NCBI RefSeq assembly: GCF_003415655.1
Contig: NZ_QRHC01000003.1
Span: 249,526-313,525 of the forward strand
Origin: Vibrio maerlii
Lineage (GTDB): Bacteria > Pseudomonadota > Gammaproteobacteria > Enterobacterales > Vibrionaceae
Length of the DNA: 64,000 nt
Reading direction: 5' to 3'
Below the pieces are notes generated by a model. That model did not search any database. It saw only the letters and a program-made list of their open reading frames with translations, and had not been told where the DNA came from. A program made the translations under genes and the position numbers. The first letter of the stretch is position 1, and every line of letters starts with the position of its first letter. Shown in pieces: positions 8,902-18,726 of the stretch.

Positions 8902-11004
8902 TTAATTACCTACTGCCTGAACAATTCGAATTTGCTTCTCGTCGGGTATTTCTTGGTAAGAAAGTACTCTCAGGTTCGGGATTGTATTCTTAACAAACTT
9001 CGCTAGTGTTGTTCTTAACACGCCCGAAGTCAGTAGTACTGCAGGTTCGCCTTTGAGTTCTTGGTCTTGTGTAGCCTGACTCAAAGAGGCTTGTAAACGC
9101 TCGGCTAAACCAGGTTCTATACCTGCCGATTCACCACCTGCAGCCTGCATCGTTTGATGCAAGATTTGTTCCAGCTCAGGAATAATAGTAATCACTGGCA
9201 ACTCTGGCTCTATCCCATTGATTTCCTGAACGATTAAACGTTTTAATGCGATTCTTACTGCCGCTGTAAGAATGTCGGGTTCTTGACTCTTTGGTGAATA
9301 TTCAGACAGTGTTTGAACAATAGTACGAATATCACGAATTGGGATTGCTTCATTAAGCAAATTCTGTAGCACTTTTACGACAACACCCAAAGAAAGCTGG
9401 TCTGGAACAAAGCCTTCCACCAGTTTCGGTGCAGAGCGTCCCAGCATCTCCAGTAGGTTTTGCACCTCCTCGTGACCAATAAGCTGTGACGCATTGTTGG
9501 TCAAAAGCTGGCTCAAATGTGTTGCCAGAACAGTCGCGGAATCCACCACGGTGTAGCCAAGCGCCTGAGCGTGCTCACGCTGATCTTCTTTAATCCAAAC
9601 CGCCTCAAGGCCAAACGCCGGGTCTATGGTTGGCTCACCTTCGACCATGCCGTAAACCTGGCCTGGGTTGATCGCTAGCTCTTGATCTGGACGAATCTCC
9701 GCTTCACCAACGGCAACGCCCATCAAGGTAATACGATAGCTATTCGGTGTTAGCTCGAGGTTGTCACGGATATGTACTGCAGGGATCAAGAAACCAAAAT
9801 CTTGAGAGAGCTTTTTACGCACACCTTTCACACGCTCTAGTAGCTCTCCGCCTTGGTCTTTGTCCACCATTGAAATAAGTCGATAACCGACTTCTAAGCC
9901 AATGGTATCAACGGGTTGAACGTCATCCCATGAGAGCTCTTTCTGAGCAGATGCCTCACCACCTTGAGTCGTTGTCGCGGGAAGGTTTTTCTCTTCTTCT
10001 GCTTCTTGTTTTTTCTTCTTGGTAAGCATATACGCGCCACCACCCGCAATTGCAGCCAAGAGCAAGAACGCAAAGTGTGGCATACCTGGGACGATCCCCA
10101 TGACGCCGAGTATAGCAGCAGTAATGGTCAGAGCTTTCGGATTATCGAATAGCTGAAAGACTACCTGCTGTCCCATGTCTTCATCGGTATTTTGACGCGT
10201 CACCATAATCGCCGCACCGATCGACAGTAGTAACGACGGGATTTGTGCCACTAGGCCATCACCGATGGTTAGTAAGGTGTAAATCTCAATCGCTTCACCA
10301 AAACCAAGACCGTTTTGCGCCATACCAATCGATAAGCCACCGATGATGTTAATGAATAGGATCAAGATACCAGCAATCGCATCACCCTTTACAAACTTAG
10401 ACGCACCGTCCATCGAACCGTAGAAGTCTGCTTCTTTGGTCACTTCAAAACGACGTAACCTTGCTTGGTCTTGGTCAATCAAACCGGCGTTAAGGTCGGC
10501 ATCGATAGCCATTTGCTTACCTGGCAATGCATCAAGGGTAAAGCGTGCACTCACCTCTGAGATACGACCTGCACCCTTGGTAACTACCATAAAGTTGATG
10601 ATCATCAAGATGATGAAAACAACCAGACCTACCGCATAGTTGCCACCAATAACAACGTTACCGAAAGCTTCAATCACATTACCTGCAGCGCCCGCACCTT
10701 CGTGGCCATAAAGCAATACCACACGTGTCGAGGCCACGTTCAACGCGAGCCTTAATAGGGTTGAGATAAGCAGTACGGTTGGGAACGCTGCGAAATCTAA
10801 TGGTCGACGGGTATAGACCGTTACCAATAACACCACCATTGCCAGAGCAATGTTAAAGGTAAAAAACAAATCGAGAAGAAATGCTGGGATCGGTAACACC
10901 ACCATTGCCAAGGTCGCAAGAACCATAATCGGTGCACCGATAGCCGGCATTGCACGGCTAGGCAAAGGAGGCAGTTTGTCTGAAAATGGTAAGGCGAACT
11001 TCAT
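8902..11004 (-). CDS. flhA: FlhA, flagellar type III export gate component
   Basis: FlhA forms the nonameric export gate that receives flagellar substrates and uses the proton motive force. The 700-residue protein has about eight membrane segments in its first 330 residues, with the conserved cytoplasmic FHIPEP-type loop (KFVKGDAIAG and surrounding residues). A charged linker (KKKKQEAEEEKN) leads to a soluble C-terminal domain of about 350 residues that docks chaperone-substrate complexes. It is the first gene of a block running to parP, and a sigma-54-type promoter lies at 11081-11096. Confidence 0.97.
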   Translation of the reverse strand: MKFALPFSDKLPPLPSRAMPAIGAPIMVLATLAMVVLPIPAFLLDLFFTFNIALAMVVLLVTVYTRRPLDFAAFPTVLLISTLLRLALNVASTRVVLLYGHEGAGAAGNVIEAFGNVVIGGNYAVGLVVFIILMIINFMVVTKGAGRISEVSARFTLDALPGKQMAIDADLNAGLIDQDQARLRRFEVTKEADFYGSMDGASKFVKGDAIAGILILFINIIGGLSIGMAQNGLGFGEAIEIYTLLTIGDGLVAQIPSLLLSIGAAIMVTRQNTDEDMGQQVVFQLFDNPKALTITAAILGVMGIVPGMPHFAFLLLAAIAGGGAYMLTKKKKQEAEEEKNLPATTTQGGEASAQKELSWDDVQPVDTIGLEVGYRLISMVDKDQGGELLERVKGVRKKLSQDFGFLIPAVHIRDNLELTPNSYRITLMGVAVGEAEIRPDQELAINPGQVYGMVEGEPTIDPAFGLEAVWIKEDQREHAQALGYTVVDSATVLATHLSQLLTNNASQLIGHEEVQNLLEMLGRSAPKLVEGFVPDQLSLGVVVKVLQNLLNEAIPIRDIRTIVQTLSEYSPKSQEPDILTAAVRIALKRLIVQEINGIEPELPVITIIPELEQILHQTMQAAGGESAGIEPGLAERLQASLSQATQDQELKGEPAVLLTSGVLRTTLAKFVKNTIPNLRVLSYQEIPDEKQIRIVQAVGN

Positions 11005-11080
11005 AAATTACCGATTCTTCTCACTAACTAATTGGGTCAATAAAATTTGGGAGCACAGGCCTCCCGAAGCACAGCGATTA

Positions 11081-11096
11081 TGCAATAAACACACCA
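11081..11096 (-). promoter_or_regulatory. Sigma-54-type promoter upstream of flhA
   Basis: On the minus strand the sequence reads TGGTGTGTTTATTGCA. This matches TGGCACG-N4-TTGCA at the invariant GG (-24) and GC (-12) with correct spacing. It lies 77 bases before the flhA start codon. In vibrios flhA-flhFG-fliA is known to be sigma-54 dependent. Confidence 0.8.
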
Positions 11097-11195
11097 AAAC
11101 CACGACGAAAAATTGACGGCGTACTGTATCGGCTCACAAATTATTGATAAAGAACTCAATTTAAAGGTTCTGCGGGCTTGATGCTACAGGGTCAG

Positions 11196-12326
11196 TTACT
11201 TTCTCAAATCTGGCGGTATAGGTAAGTTGGAGGCTTGTAGCTTAGGGCGATCTCCACCGCGTTTGCGATACTGCTTCAATTGGAAAACATACGCAAGTAC
11301 TTGAGCGACGGCGGTAAACAGACCATCTGGTATTTCTTGTTCCAACTCGGTTGAGTGGTATAAAGCACGAGCCAACGGCGGAGCAGGTATCACATAAATA
11401 TCATGCTCACGCGCCACTTCTCGTATCTTCAAGGCGATATGATCCACACCCTTCGCGACCACGATTGGTGCTTTGTCCGTATCTTGCTTGTAGCGAAGTG
11501 CGACAGAGAAGTGTTCAGGGTTAGTGACTATAACGTCTGCCTGAGGAACATCCGCCATCATCCTACGCTGAGCGGCCTCACGCTGAAGCATGCGAATACG
11601 TCCCTTCACTTCTGGCTTACCTTCCGTGTCTTTGTATTCGTCTTTCACTTCTTGCTTGGTCATTTTCAACTGATTAGCGTGTTGCCAGATTTGGAACGGG
11701 ATATCGATCCCCACTACAATCAATAATGAACAGCTGATCAGCAAGATAAAGTTAAGCAGGATATCTAAAGCATGAAAGATATTCTGAGGGTAAACATCCA
11801 TACTCAGCTGAAAGAGATCTTGTTTAGAAGCATCGATCAGATAGAAAGCCATGCCCGCAACAAGAGCAACCTTCAAGATCGACTTGATCAACTCGACCCA
11901 GCTCTGCATGCCGACCATACGCTTCAAACCGCTAAGTGGATTCATCTTAGACAACTTGGGCATTGCTGCTTGTGCAGAGAAACTAATCCCCCCAAGCCCC
12001 GCCGCACCAACTAATGCCGCAACAAACAAGGTCACTAATATCATTAGCATTGGCAACAAGATATGAACAAGCGCCCCACTGACAATATCCAGTAGCTTAT
12101 AGGGATCGAATACTTCGTCGCGACTTAGGGTAAACAAACGCCCCATCACATTAAATAGGCCACGAGCGAGCGATTCACCAAACCACATTAGCGCAACTGA
12201 GCCAATGACGAGCACGGAAACAGACGCTAACTCTTTTGAACGTGCAACCTGCCCCTTTTCTCGGGCCTGTTGCAAGCGTCTGGGCGTGGCGTCTTCTGTA
12301 CGTTCTTGACCGTCTGACTCTGCCAA
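11196..12326 (-). CDS. flhB: FlhB, export gate and substrate-specificity switch
   Basis: FlhB works with FlhA and changes export from rod/hook to filament substrates after autocleavage. The 376-residue protein has a basic N-terminus, four membrane segments (about residues 30-210) and a cytoplasmic C-terminal domain. The autocleavage loop reads NPEH instead of the textbook NPTH: the cleaved Asn-Pro bond and the histidine are kept and the threonine is replaced by glutamate. It is the last gene of the fliK-flhB run, directly after fliR (1-base gap). Confidence 0.96.
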   Translation of the reverse strand: MAESDGQERTEDATPRRLQQAREKGQVARSKELASVSVLVIGSVALMWFGESLARGLFNVMGRLFTLSRDEVFDPYKLLDIVSGALVHILLPMLMILVTLFVAALVGAAGLGGISFSAQAAMPKLSKMNPLSGLKRMVGMQSWVELIKSILKVALVAGMAFYLIDASKQDLFQLSMDVYPQNIFHALDILLNFILLISCSLLIVVGIDIPFQIWQHANQLKMTKQEVKDEYKDTEGKPEVKGRIRMLQREAAQRRMMADVPQADVIVTNPEHFSVALRYKQDTDKAPIVVAKGVDHIALKIREVAREHDIYVIPAPPLARALYHSTELEQEIPDGLFTAVAQVLAYVFQLKQYRKRGGDRPKLQASNLPIPPDLRK

Positions 12327-12327
12327 A

Positions 12328-13110
12328 CTAGCACTCCATCCTAATTAAGCGGCATATCTGTTGCTCGCCTTGGAGCCAGATAATTTCGTAATGATCAAAT
12401 AAGCCTAGCATTAGATACCAACAAATCGCGAGGCCGACCAGCAACGCAAAGGCAAAACCGAGCGAGAAAATGTTTAGCTGTGGCGCTGCACGCGTCATTA
12501 CACCAAAAGACAGGTTAATAGTAAGCAACGCAATAATCCCCGAAAGCGACATGCTTAATGCGGCTTTAAACATAATGCCAAACCACAAGGCCATTTCGCG
12601 ATAATCAACAGCCGTTAATGAACCCGATCCGATCGGCAGCGTTTTAAAGCTCATGACAACAAACTGCAGCATTTTTAGATGACCATCGGTTGCGAGGAAA
12701 AACATCGTCGCTAAGAACATGAAGAGCTGACCAAGTAAGGGCGTGTTCTGTCCGTTTGCAGGATCCACCATCGAGGCGAAACCGAGACTCGACTGCATAC
12801 CCAATATTTGGCCAAGCATAACAAAGGTTTGCAGCATAAACTGGGTAACGGTCCCCATCGCTATGCCAATGATGAGCTGCTCAACGACCGTCAAAAACCC
12901 TTGAAAGGAAAGTAACTCAATATTATCCGGAACCGCTGGAATAGCTGGCATCACAGCAAAGGTGATCGCCAACCCTAAATAAAGTCGAACCCGAGTAGGA
13001 ACAAAGCGCGCACCCGTCACGGTCATCACCATCAACATGGCAGAGATGCGGGTATATGGCCAAAAGTAATTGGCTATCCAGTCTAAAACGATTGCAGTGG
13101 GATATTCCAT
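12328..13110 (-). CDS. fliR: FliR, flagellar export gate membrane protein
   Basis: FliR forms the core export pore with FliP and FliQ. It is a very hydrophobic protein with about six membrane segments. The open frame extends to 13158, but that start lies inside fliQ. The ATG at 13110, after the fliQ stop and preceded by GAGGGG, gives 260 residues starting MEYPTAIVLDW, the usual FliR length. It ends 1 base before flhB. Confidence 0.94.
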   Translation of the reverse strand: MEYPTAIVLDWIANYFWPYTRISAMLMVMTVTGARFVPTRVRLYLGLAITFAVMPAIPAVPDNIELLSFQGFLTVVEQLIIGIAMGTVTQFMLQTFVMLGQILGMQSSLGFASMVDPANGQNTPLLGQLFMFLATMFFLATDGHLKMLQFVVMSFKTLPIGSGSLTAVDYREMALWFGIMFKAALSMSLSGIIALLTINLSFGVMTRAAPQLNIFSLGFAFALLVGLAICWYLMLGLFDHYEIIWLQGEQQICRLIRMEC

Positions 13111-13129
13111 CGCGCCAGCGCCCCTCTGT

Positions 13130-13399
13130 CTAGAAGAGAACTTGTGGCATACGCTCAATGATATCGAAGAAGAACTCCATCATCATTTGAGTCATCATGT
13201 GAGCAAACATCATCAGCGCCAATAGCGTGACTATCAAACGTGGTAAGAAACTTAAAGTCTGCTCGTTGATTGAAGTAGCCGCTTGGAAAATCGCCACAAT
13301 TAAACCAATCAGCAAGCTAGGAATGATAATCGCACACACCATGATGAGCACCATCCAAAGTGCATCACGGAACAGCTCTACAAACATCTCAGGAGTCAT
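13130..13399 (-). CDS. fliQ: FliQ, flagellar export gate membrane protein
   Basis: This 89-residue protein has two membrane segments (about residues 15-38 and 52-75), the usual FliQ size and layout. It assembles with FliP and FliR as the helical export pore in the MS ring. The start lies 12 bases after the fliP stop. The conserved N-terminal MTPEMFVELFRDALW and the central loop are recognisable. Confidence 0.95.
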   Translation of the reverse strand: MTPEMFVELFRDALWMVLIMVCAIIIPSLLIGLIVAIFQAATSINEQTLSFLPRLIVTLLALMMFAHMMTQMMMEFFFDIIERMPQVLF

Positions 13400-13411
13400 A
13401 GTATCTCCTAG

Positions 13412-14281
13412 CTAGAGGGCAAAACTGCCGGCTAAGGTCGACAGTATCAAATTCCAACCATCAACTAACACAAACAGCATCAGTTTAAACGGCAGCGATA
13501 CGATCATCGGTGAAAGCATCATCATACCCATCGCCATCAAGACCGACGCCACTACGAGGTCTATAATCAAGAAAGGCAGGAACAACATAAAGCCTATCTG
13601 AAACGCCGTCTTAAGCTCAGAAGTGATGAATGCCGGAATAAGAATGCTCATCGACACGTCTTCGGGATTAGTCACTTGCGCACCAGCGATATTAACGAAA
13701 GTTTCTAAGTCTTTCACACGTGTTTGCTGCAACATAAACGCTTTCATCGGCTCTTGCGCGATATCAAATGCCTGACGTGCCGTCACCTGTTCATTTAAAT
13801 ATGGCTGTACTGCGGTCTGATTGATTTGATCAATCACTGGCGACATGATGAAGAAGGTTAAGAAAATGGCGATACCAATAATTACCTGGTTGGATGGCGT
13901 TTGCTGTAGACCCATCGCTTGACGAAGAATCGACATTACTACCACGATACGGGTAAAAGAGGTCATCAAAATAACCATCGCTGGCAAAAAGCCAAGCATG
14001 GTCATTAACGCTAAAATCTGCAGGTTAACCGAGTAATCTTCGCTGCCATCTGGGTTAGTCGTCATGGTAAAAGCAGGAATACCACTGCCACCCGAGACAA
14101 TACTCTGGGCACTGGCGCCACCTGCTCCCGTTTCACTTGCCATTTGGCTAACGGTCACTGAACTGCTTGAAGTGTCGACCGGTATCTCACCAGCGAGCTC
14201 TTCTTGCGCATAGACAAAGGTGCTACTGAAAATCAGCAGCACTAGGCTAAAGAACTGACGAATCCATTGCTTATTTATCAT
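13412..14281 (-). CDS. fliP: FliP, flagellar export gate membrane protein
   Basis: FliP is the pentameric core of the type III export gate. The 289-residue protein starts with a cleavable signal peptide (about residues 1-25, ending VYAQ). A periplasmic stretch follows, then membrane segments, including the conserved [19 protein letters not shown] region (about 105-125) and the C-terminal [12 protein letters not shown]. The start overlaps fliO by 11 bases. Confidence 0.96.
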   Translation of the reverse strand: MINKQWIRQFFSLVLLIFSSTFVYAQEELAGEIPVDTSSSSVTVSQMASETGAGGASAQSIVSGGSGIPAFTMTTNPDGSEDYSVNLQILALMTMLGFLPAMVILMTSFTRIVVVMSILRQAMGLQQTPSNQVIIGIAIFLTFFIMSPVIDQINQTAVQPYLNEQVTARQAFDIAQEPMKAFMLQQTRVKDLETFVNIAGAQVTNPEDVSMSILIPAFITSELKTAFQIGFMLFLPFLIIDLVVASVLMAMGMMMLSPMIVSLPFKLMLFVLVDGWNLILSTLAGSFAL

Positions 14282-14678
14282 GTTTAGAAAGTAGCTGGCT
14301 CAATTGATTAGAGAATGGTGACTTCGACGTACTGTCAGCACTGAGTTTTGCTTCGTCATCGATAGGTTTATCAAGCTTAGAGATAAGGTTGATGGACTGG
14401 GCAGTAATCCCAACCAGGAACTGCTCTTCCCCTGCTTGTACAATAACAATTCGCTCTTTAGTGCCAATCGACAGTTGGCGGACGATCTTTAGCCCTTGTT
14501 GATTACCCAGTGCAGGCAATTTCATGCGCTTCATCAGCCAAGCTAACAGCAGAATGATCGCCAATACAAAGATCAGCGAGCCTGCTGTTGTCATTAGCTC
14601 AACCGAAGATGGGGTTGCTGCTTGTGCTATTGGGGCAAATAAGCCAACGACTAACAAAGATAAAGAACGAGAAGTCAC
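14271..14678 (-). CDS. fliO: FliO, flagellar export-gate assembly protein
   Basis: FliO helps assemble the FliP ring. The longest frame begins at 14759, inside fliN. A GTG at 14678, just after the fliN stop and behind an AGGT element, gives 135 residues starting with a clear signal peptide (basic start, hydrophobic core, AQA cleavage site). I prefer it because the N-terminal 27 residues of the longer frame come only from the overlap. One membrane segment follows ([14 protein letters not shown]), then a cytoplasmic domain of about 80 residues. Start certainty is moderate; gene identity is high from position and topology. Confidence 0.85.
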   Translation of the reverse strand: MTSRSLSLLVVGLFAPIAQAATPSSVELMTTAGSLIFVLAIILLLAWLMKRMKLPALGNQQGLKIVRQLSIGTKERIVIVQAGEEQFLVGITAQSINLISKLDKPIDDEAKLSADSTSKSPFSNQLSQLLSKHDK

Positions 14679-14682
14679 AAGA

Positions 14683-15087
14683 CTACCTAAGCTTCTTAAT
14701 TCGTTCGGTTTGGCTAATAACGTCAGTGAGTCGGATACCAAACTTGTCATTGACGACAACGACTTCGCCGTGTGCGATCAGCGTACCGTTAACCATCACA
14801 TCGAGAGACTCGCCCGCAACGCGGTCAAGCTCTACAACCGAGCCTTGATTGAGTTGCAGCAAGTTACGGATGCTGATTTGCGAACGACCGACTTCCATCG
14901 AGATAGTCACTGGAATATCCATAATGGTGTCGAGTTTACGACGCTCATCGTCAGAAATGGGTGCTGCAGAATCCGTGAGCTCGTCTAATGGCGCTGCCAT
15001 AATGTCATCGCCTTGCTGCGCTGCTACATCTTCACTCAGTGCCGCAGCCCACTCATCTGCAAGTTTTTGATCTTCACTAATAGACAT
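14683..15087 (-). CDS. fliN: FliN, flagellar motor switch protein
   Basis: FliN forms the lower part of the C-ring with FliM. The 134-residue protein has an acidic, variable N-terminus (about 50 residues) and a C-terminal SpoA domain with the conserved MDIPVTISMEVGRSQI and VELDRVAGESLDVMVNG segments. It lies 19 bases after fliM, in the standard fliLMNOPQR order. Confidence 0.97.
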   Translation of the reverse strand: MSISEDQKLADEWAAALSEDVAAQQGDDIMAAPLDELTDSAAPISDDERRKLDTIMDIPVTISMEVGRSQISIRNLLQLNQGSVVELDRVAGESLDVMVNGTLIAHGEVVVVNDKFGIRLTDVISQTERIKKLR

Positions 15088-15106
15088 TCAATTTTACCTA
15101 ATTGGT

Positions 15107-16165
15107 TTATTCGGCGTCTTCTGAGTCGCCATTTTCATCACCGTCAATACCGGCAATGATATCTTTACTTAGAAACGCCAGATCGGTCTTAACCACATCT
15201 GGGCGTTTAATTTTCTCTGAAATCTGAACAGCCAGGTTTTCTCCGGAGCGCCCCATCTTCACTCGATAGGTTGGGAGCTCTTCGACAAACATGGTGGCAT
15301 TCTCTGGCATATCAATTGGAATAACATCTCCCACTTGCAACTCCATCAGGTCACGCAGTGAGATGTCTTTCTCAAGTAAGTTCACTCGGAAGTTAACCGG
15401 AACATCCATGATCTCTTCACGCAGAGCGGTACTCCAGCGAACGTCGGTCTCCATCTTGTCAGATTGAACACCGGCATCGAGCAGCTCACGGATCGGTTCG
15501 ACCATGGAATAGGGCATAACGACGTGGAAGTCACCGCCACCGCCATCGACTTCGATGTGGAATGAACTGACGACGATCACCTCTGTCGGGCTCACAATGT
15601 TCGCCATACTCGGGTTTACTTCAGAATCTAGGTACTCAAACTCGACACCCATTACTGGAGACCAAGCCTCTTTGTAATCTTCAAATACCGTTTTCAGCAA
15701 TAGCTGAATAATACGTCTTTCTGTCGGCGTAAACTCGCGACCTTCAATTTTTGCGTGGAAGCGACCATCACCACCAAAGAAGTTCTCTACAAGGATAAAG
15801 ACCAGACGAGCTTCCATAGTGATAAGCGCGGTACCTTTAAGCGGACGGAAACGCACCATGTTGAGGCTGGTTGGTACATACAATGTGTTTTGGTATTCAC
15901 CAAACTTCATCATTTGTACGCCGTTGATCGATACCTCAGCGGTTTTACGCAGCATATTGAACAAGCTGATACGCATATGGCGTGCAAAGCGCTCGTTAAT
16001 AAGCTCCAAGGTCGGCATACGACCACGAACAATGCGGTCTTGTGAGGAGAAATCAAAATTGACGGCTCCTTCGACATCACTGTCTAATATTTCTTCGACT
16101 TCATCGACATCATCTACGCCGTGTAATAGCGCATCAATTTCGTCTTGGGATAAGAGATCTGTCAC
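15107..16165 (-). CDS. fliM: FliM, flagellar motor switch protein
   Basis: FliM receives CheY-P and switches rotation. The N-terminal CheY-binding peptide (DLLSQDEIDALLHG, residues 3-16) is intact. The middle CheC-like domain contains GGDGRF, and a C-terminal SpoA domain binds FliN. The 352-residue length is normal. The start lies 7 bases after fliL, and the ORF has an acidic C-terminal tail (DGDENGDSEDAE). Confidence 0.97.
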   Translation of the reverse strand: MTDLLSQDEIDALLHGVDDVDEVEEILDSDVEGAVNFDFSSQDRIVRGRMPTLELINERFARHMRISLFNMLRKTAEVSINGVQMMKFGEYQNTLYVPTSLNMVRFRPLKGTALITMEARLVFILVENFFGGDGRFHAKIEGREFTPTERRIIQLLLKTVFEDYKEAWSPVMGVEFEYLDSEVNPSMANIVSPTEVIVVSSFHIEVDGGGGDFHVVMPYSMVEPIRELLDAGVQSDKMETDVRWSTALREEIMDVPVNFRVNLLEKDISLRDLMELQVGDVIPIDMPENATMFVEELPTYRVKMGRSGENLAVQISEKIKRPDVVKTDLAFLSKDIIAGIDGDENGDSEDAE

Positions 16166-16172
16166 CGTATAC

Positions 16173-16679
16173 CTACTGGATTACAAAATCTGTAAAAAGC
16201 ACTCGCTCAATAACAGGTTGTCCAACAACTTCTGTCAATGTCGCTTGAATATCACTGGTCGCTTTTTGGCGTAGCTCAATACGCCCTGTCGGCGTTCTTA
16301 ATTGTTCAACGGTTGCAGACGCGAAGGTGCCAAGCAATGTACTCTCTATAAGCGGAGAATGATAACGAGCAAGGCCCTCATTCTTAGAGCCACGAACCAT
16401 CAGCTGAGCTTTAATCTGAATTAAGCGGTCACGTTTATCACCCGTAACATTAAACAGAAACGGTTGAGGAATATTCACGTAAGAAGCAGGGACTTCTTTG
16501 ACTACCTGCTGAGTCGCTGTTTCGTTGCTTTCCTTTGCTGCAACGCTATCATCGGAAGAACCTAACAAGAAGAATGCAGCCGCACCGCCCCCCGCCAAAA
16601 GAACGACTAGCGCGACAATGATTATAATTAGTTTTCCTTTGCCTTTCTTAGCTTCGCCGCCGGTTTGCTCATCAGCCAT
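16173..16679 (-). CDS. fliL: FliL, basal-body-associated stator support protein
   Basis: FliL surrounds the stator and helps it work under load. The 168-residue protein has a short cytoplasmic N-terminus rich in Lys and Gly, a single membrane anchor (about residues 16-40), a variable linker and a conserved periplasmic domain ending RVLFTDFVIQ. It lies 38 bases after fliK and just before fliM. Confidence 0.95.
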   Translation of the reverse strand: MADEQTGGEAKKGKGKLIIIIVALVVLLAGGGAAAFFLLGSSDDSVAAKESNETATQQVVKEVPASYVNIPQPFLFNVTGDKRDRLIQIKAQLMVRGSKNEGLARYHSPLIESTLLGTFASATVEQLRTPTGRIELRQKATSDIQATLTEVVGQPVIERVLFTDFVIQ

Positions 16680-16717
16680 TGTTAATTACAACTCATCTAT
16701 TTCAATTGAAGGATATT

Positions 16718-18619
16718 CTATGCGTAAAAACTAATTCCATCACCTTTTTCAGTGATATTCATCTCAAGATTTACGCTCTCATCATGGTTATCCGCAGAGC
16801 CATCTTCACCTGAGGTTCCACCACCGCCCGAGCCGGTTGAACCAGAAGCCATTTGACCTTGCTGTTGCTGACCACTATTTTGCTGCTGTACCGACGTATC
16901 AGCTAACTGAACGCCTTGCTGGGCAAGCATTTCACGTAGACGAGGCATGGCTTGTTCAACCATGTCTCTTGATTGCTGGTTTGCAACCGTAAACTGAACA
17001 CTCGCAACGTCGTTGTTCATGGTCATGCGAATTTGCATACGCCCCAACTCAGGTGGGTCTAATCGTATATCCACACTCTTTAGGTTTTTAGCTAACATCA
17101 TCTGTACGCGCTCAGCCATCTGCTCACCTGCCATTTCTCGGTTTAAAACCAATGGCGAGTTCACTGCTGCCTGTTGTGCCTCAGCTCGCACCTGATTCGC
17201 ATTGACACCTTGCTGCATAGCCATACCAGAGAGCTGTTGATCAAGGCGAGCTTCAGGTTGATTGGATTTCTTATCTGTCCCCGCAGCAGCTAACTTACCT
17301 ACGCCTAACGCAGCCCCTAACTGTGCCGCTTGCCTGTTCGGAGAGGTCGATTGCGCCGCCGCTAATTGGGTTGGGTTTAATGCAGCATTGAACTGCCCCG
17401 CTTGTCCTTCATTGTTTGGGGTCGGGACTGATGCGTGTTGACTCATCGCTTGAGGAGCAGCTTGATTTGCTTGTAGAGCTGCGGCTACCGCGGCACCAGA
17501 TGCTACCGTACTACCGCTATGGGCCACTATTTGTTGATTGTTCGCTGCATTGGCAGGCTGAGCATGAACCACTTGTCCATTCATTAACTGAGCGATCTCT
17601 TCTTCGCTCAACTGAGCCAACTCTTCTTCCGGTAGCATGCCTTGTGGATCAGTGTTAGGTTGGGCAGAAGACATTAGAGCCCCAGCGGTTGCGGTAGAAG
17701 CGACTGGGTTTATATCCAAACTGCCCGCCTGGGTAACAGATGTTTGATTCATAACATTCAATGGCTGAACCGGCTCAGATGGATTTCCCCACTCTATGTG
17801 GCTGTATTGTTCAGACTTAGCATTATTTTGAGCTTGGTTGCCTTGTGTTGTTAACTCCCCAGCTTGCTCAGCAACGAGCTGGTTAGGTGTAACATCTGCA
17901 CTTGATACATTTCCGTCAGCCAACTGCCCTTCTTTCAATGATAGGGAAGCAGGCGCAACTGCAGAAATACCTGATAGGTCAGTCGTTTTTTGAGAGCCCG
18001 TTTCCGGGTCAGCTGCCACAGGTTCAGCACTAACCTGAGCCTTTGTCGGTCTTAAAGATTGGTTTGCTTCTTCGAGTTTACCCAGCAGTGCATTCCCCTC
18101 GTCCATCGCTTGCTGAGCGCTACTCTTACTCGCTTGGCCGCTTGAGGCATTGTCGCTAGATACTGTTTGCTCAAATTCACTAGCGGCTGCTAGTTCAGAA
18201 ATACCCGATCCTGTATTTAAGGTTTTAGAATCAGTAGCAGTGAGTTCTACATCCTCTTTACCCGTTGGTTGAGAGGACTTGTTACTTGTATCCGTCGTGA
18301 CCCCGTCTGGACCTTCAAGCAGTGCTTCGGTTATTTGCGTCGATCCGCTACTTGAAGCGTCTTTCGTTGTTGAACTTTGAGATCTCTCTTTATCCGCTTT
18401 TACATCAACCGCTTCAGCATTACCACTAGTAGGCGTGGCTTTGCCGCCCTGCTCTGCTGCTTTAGCTTTGACTTGCGGCTCATCCGAGCCAACCAGAGCA
18501 GATTTGAGTGACGATAGGAAACCCTCAACCTCTTCGGCAGAAGATTGTGACTTACTGTTATTTTTCAATGAAATAGACGCACTAGATTTGTCTACAGATG
18601 AGGTAACACTGCTACTCAT
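16718..18619 (-). CDS. fliK: FliK, hook-length control protein
   Basis: FliK measures hook length and triggers the FlhB switch. At 633 residues it is long, as is usual in vibrios. The first 480 or so residues are low complexity (Ser/Ala/Gln/Asn/Glu-rich). The C-terminal Flg_hook domain is conserved, with the LDPPELGRMQIRM motif (about 520-535) and a Gln-rich stretch after it. The start follows a sigma-54-type promoter at 18707-18722. The long disordered part would act as the molecular ruler. Confidence 0.93.
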   Translation of the reverse strand: MSSSVTSSVDKSSASISLKNNSKSQSSAEEVEGFLSSLKSALVGSDEPQVKAKAAEQGGKATPTSGNAEAVDVKADKERSQSSTTKDASSSGSTQITEALLEGPDGVTTDTSNKSSQPTGKEDVELTATDSKTLNTGSGISELAAASEFEQTVSSDNASSGQASKSSAQQAMDEGNALLGKLEEANQSLRPTKAQVSAEPVAADPETGSQKTTDLSGISAVAPASLSLKEGQLADGNVSSADVTPNQLVAEQAGELTTQGNQAQNNAKSEQYSHIEWGNPSEPVQPLNVMNQTSVTQAGSLDINPVASTATAGALMSSAQPNTDPQGMLPEEELAQLSEEEIAQLMNGQVVHAQPANAANNQQIVAHSGSTVASGAAVAAALQANQAAPQAMSQHASVPTPNNEGQAGQFNAALNPTQLAAAQSTSPNRQAAQLGAALGVGKLAAAGTDKKSNQPEARLDQQLSGMAMQQGVNANQVRAEAQQAAVNSPLVLNREMAGEQMAERVQMMLAKNLKSVDIRLDPPELGRMQIRMTMNNDVASVQFTVANQQSRDMVEQAMPRLREMLAQQGVQLADTSVQQQNSGQQQQGQMASGSTGSGGGGTSGEDGSADNHDESVNLEMNITEKGDGISFYA

Positions 18620-18706
18620 TTAATCACTCTAACCAAAAAAGGAATCAAGATCTTGAATGCTCAATGCCACAACGGGTGGCAAAGGCAAAACTAATCTATA
18701 AAACGA

Positions 18707-18722
18707 TGCAATTATCGAACCA
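18707..18722 (-). promoter_or_regulatory. Sigma-54-type promoter upstream of fliK
   Basis: The minus strand reads TGGTTCGATAATTGCA, with GG and GC at -24/-12 spacing. It lies between the fliJ stop and the fliK start, so fliKLMNOPQR-flhB can be transcribed separately from fliEFGHIJ. Confidence 0.8.
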
Positions 18723-18726
18723 AAAG

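Noticed and set aside
11049..11065. GGGAG...CTCCC hairpin as a terminator between flhB and flhA
   Set aside because: It lies downstream of the flhA promoter, in the flhA leader, and is not followed by a T run.
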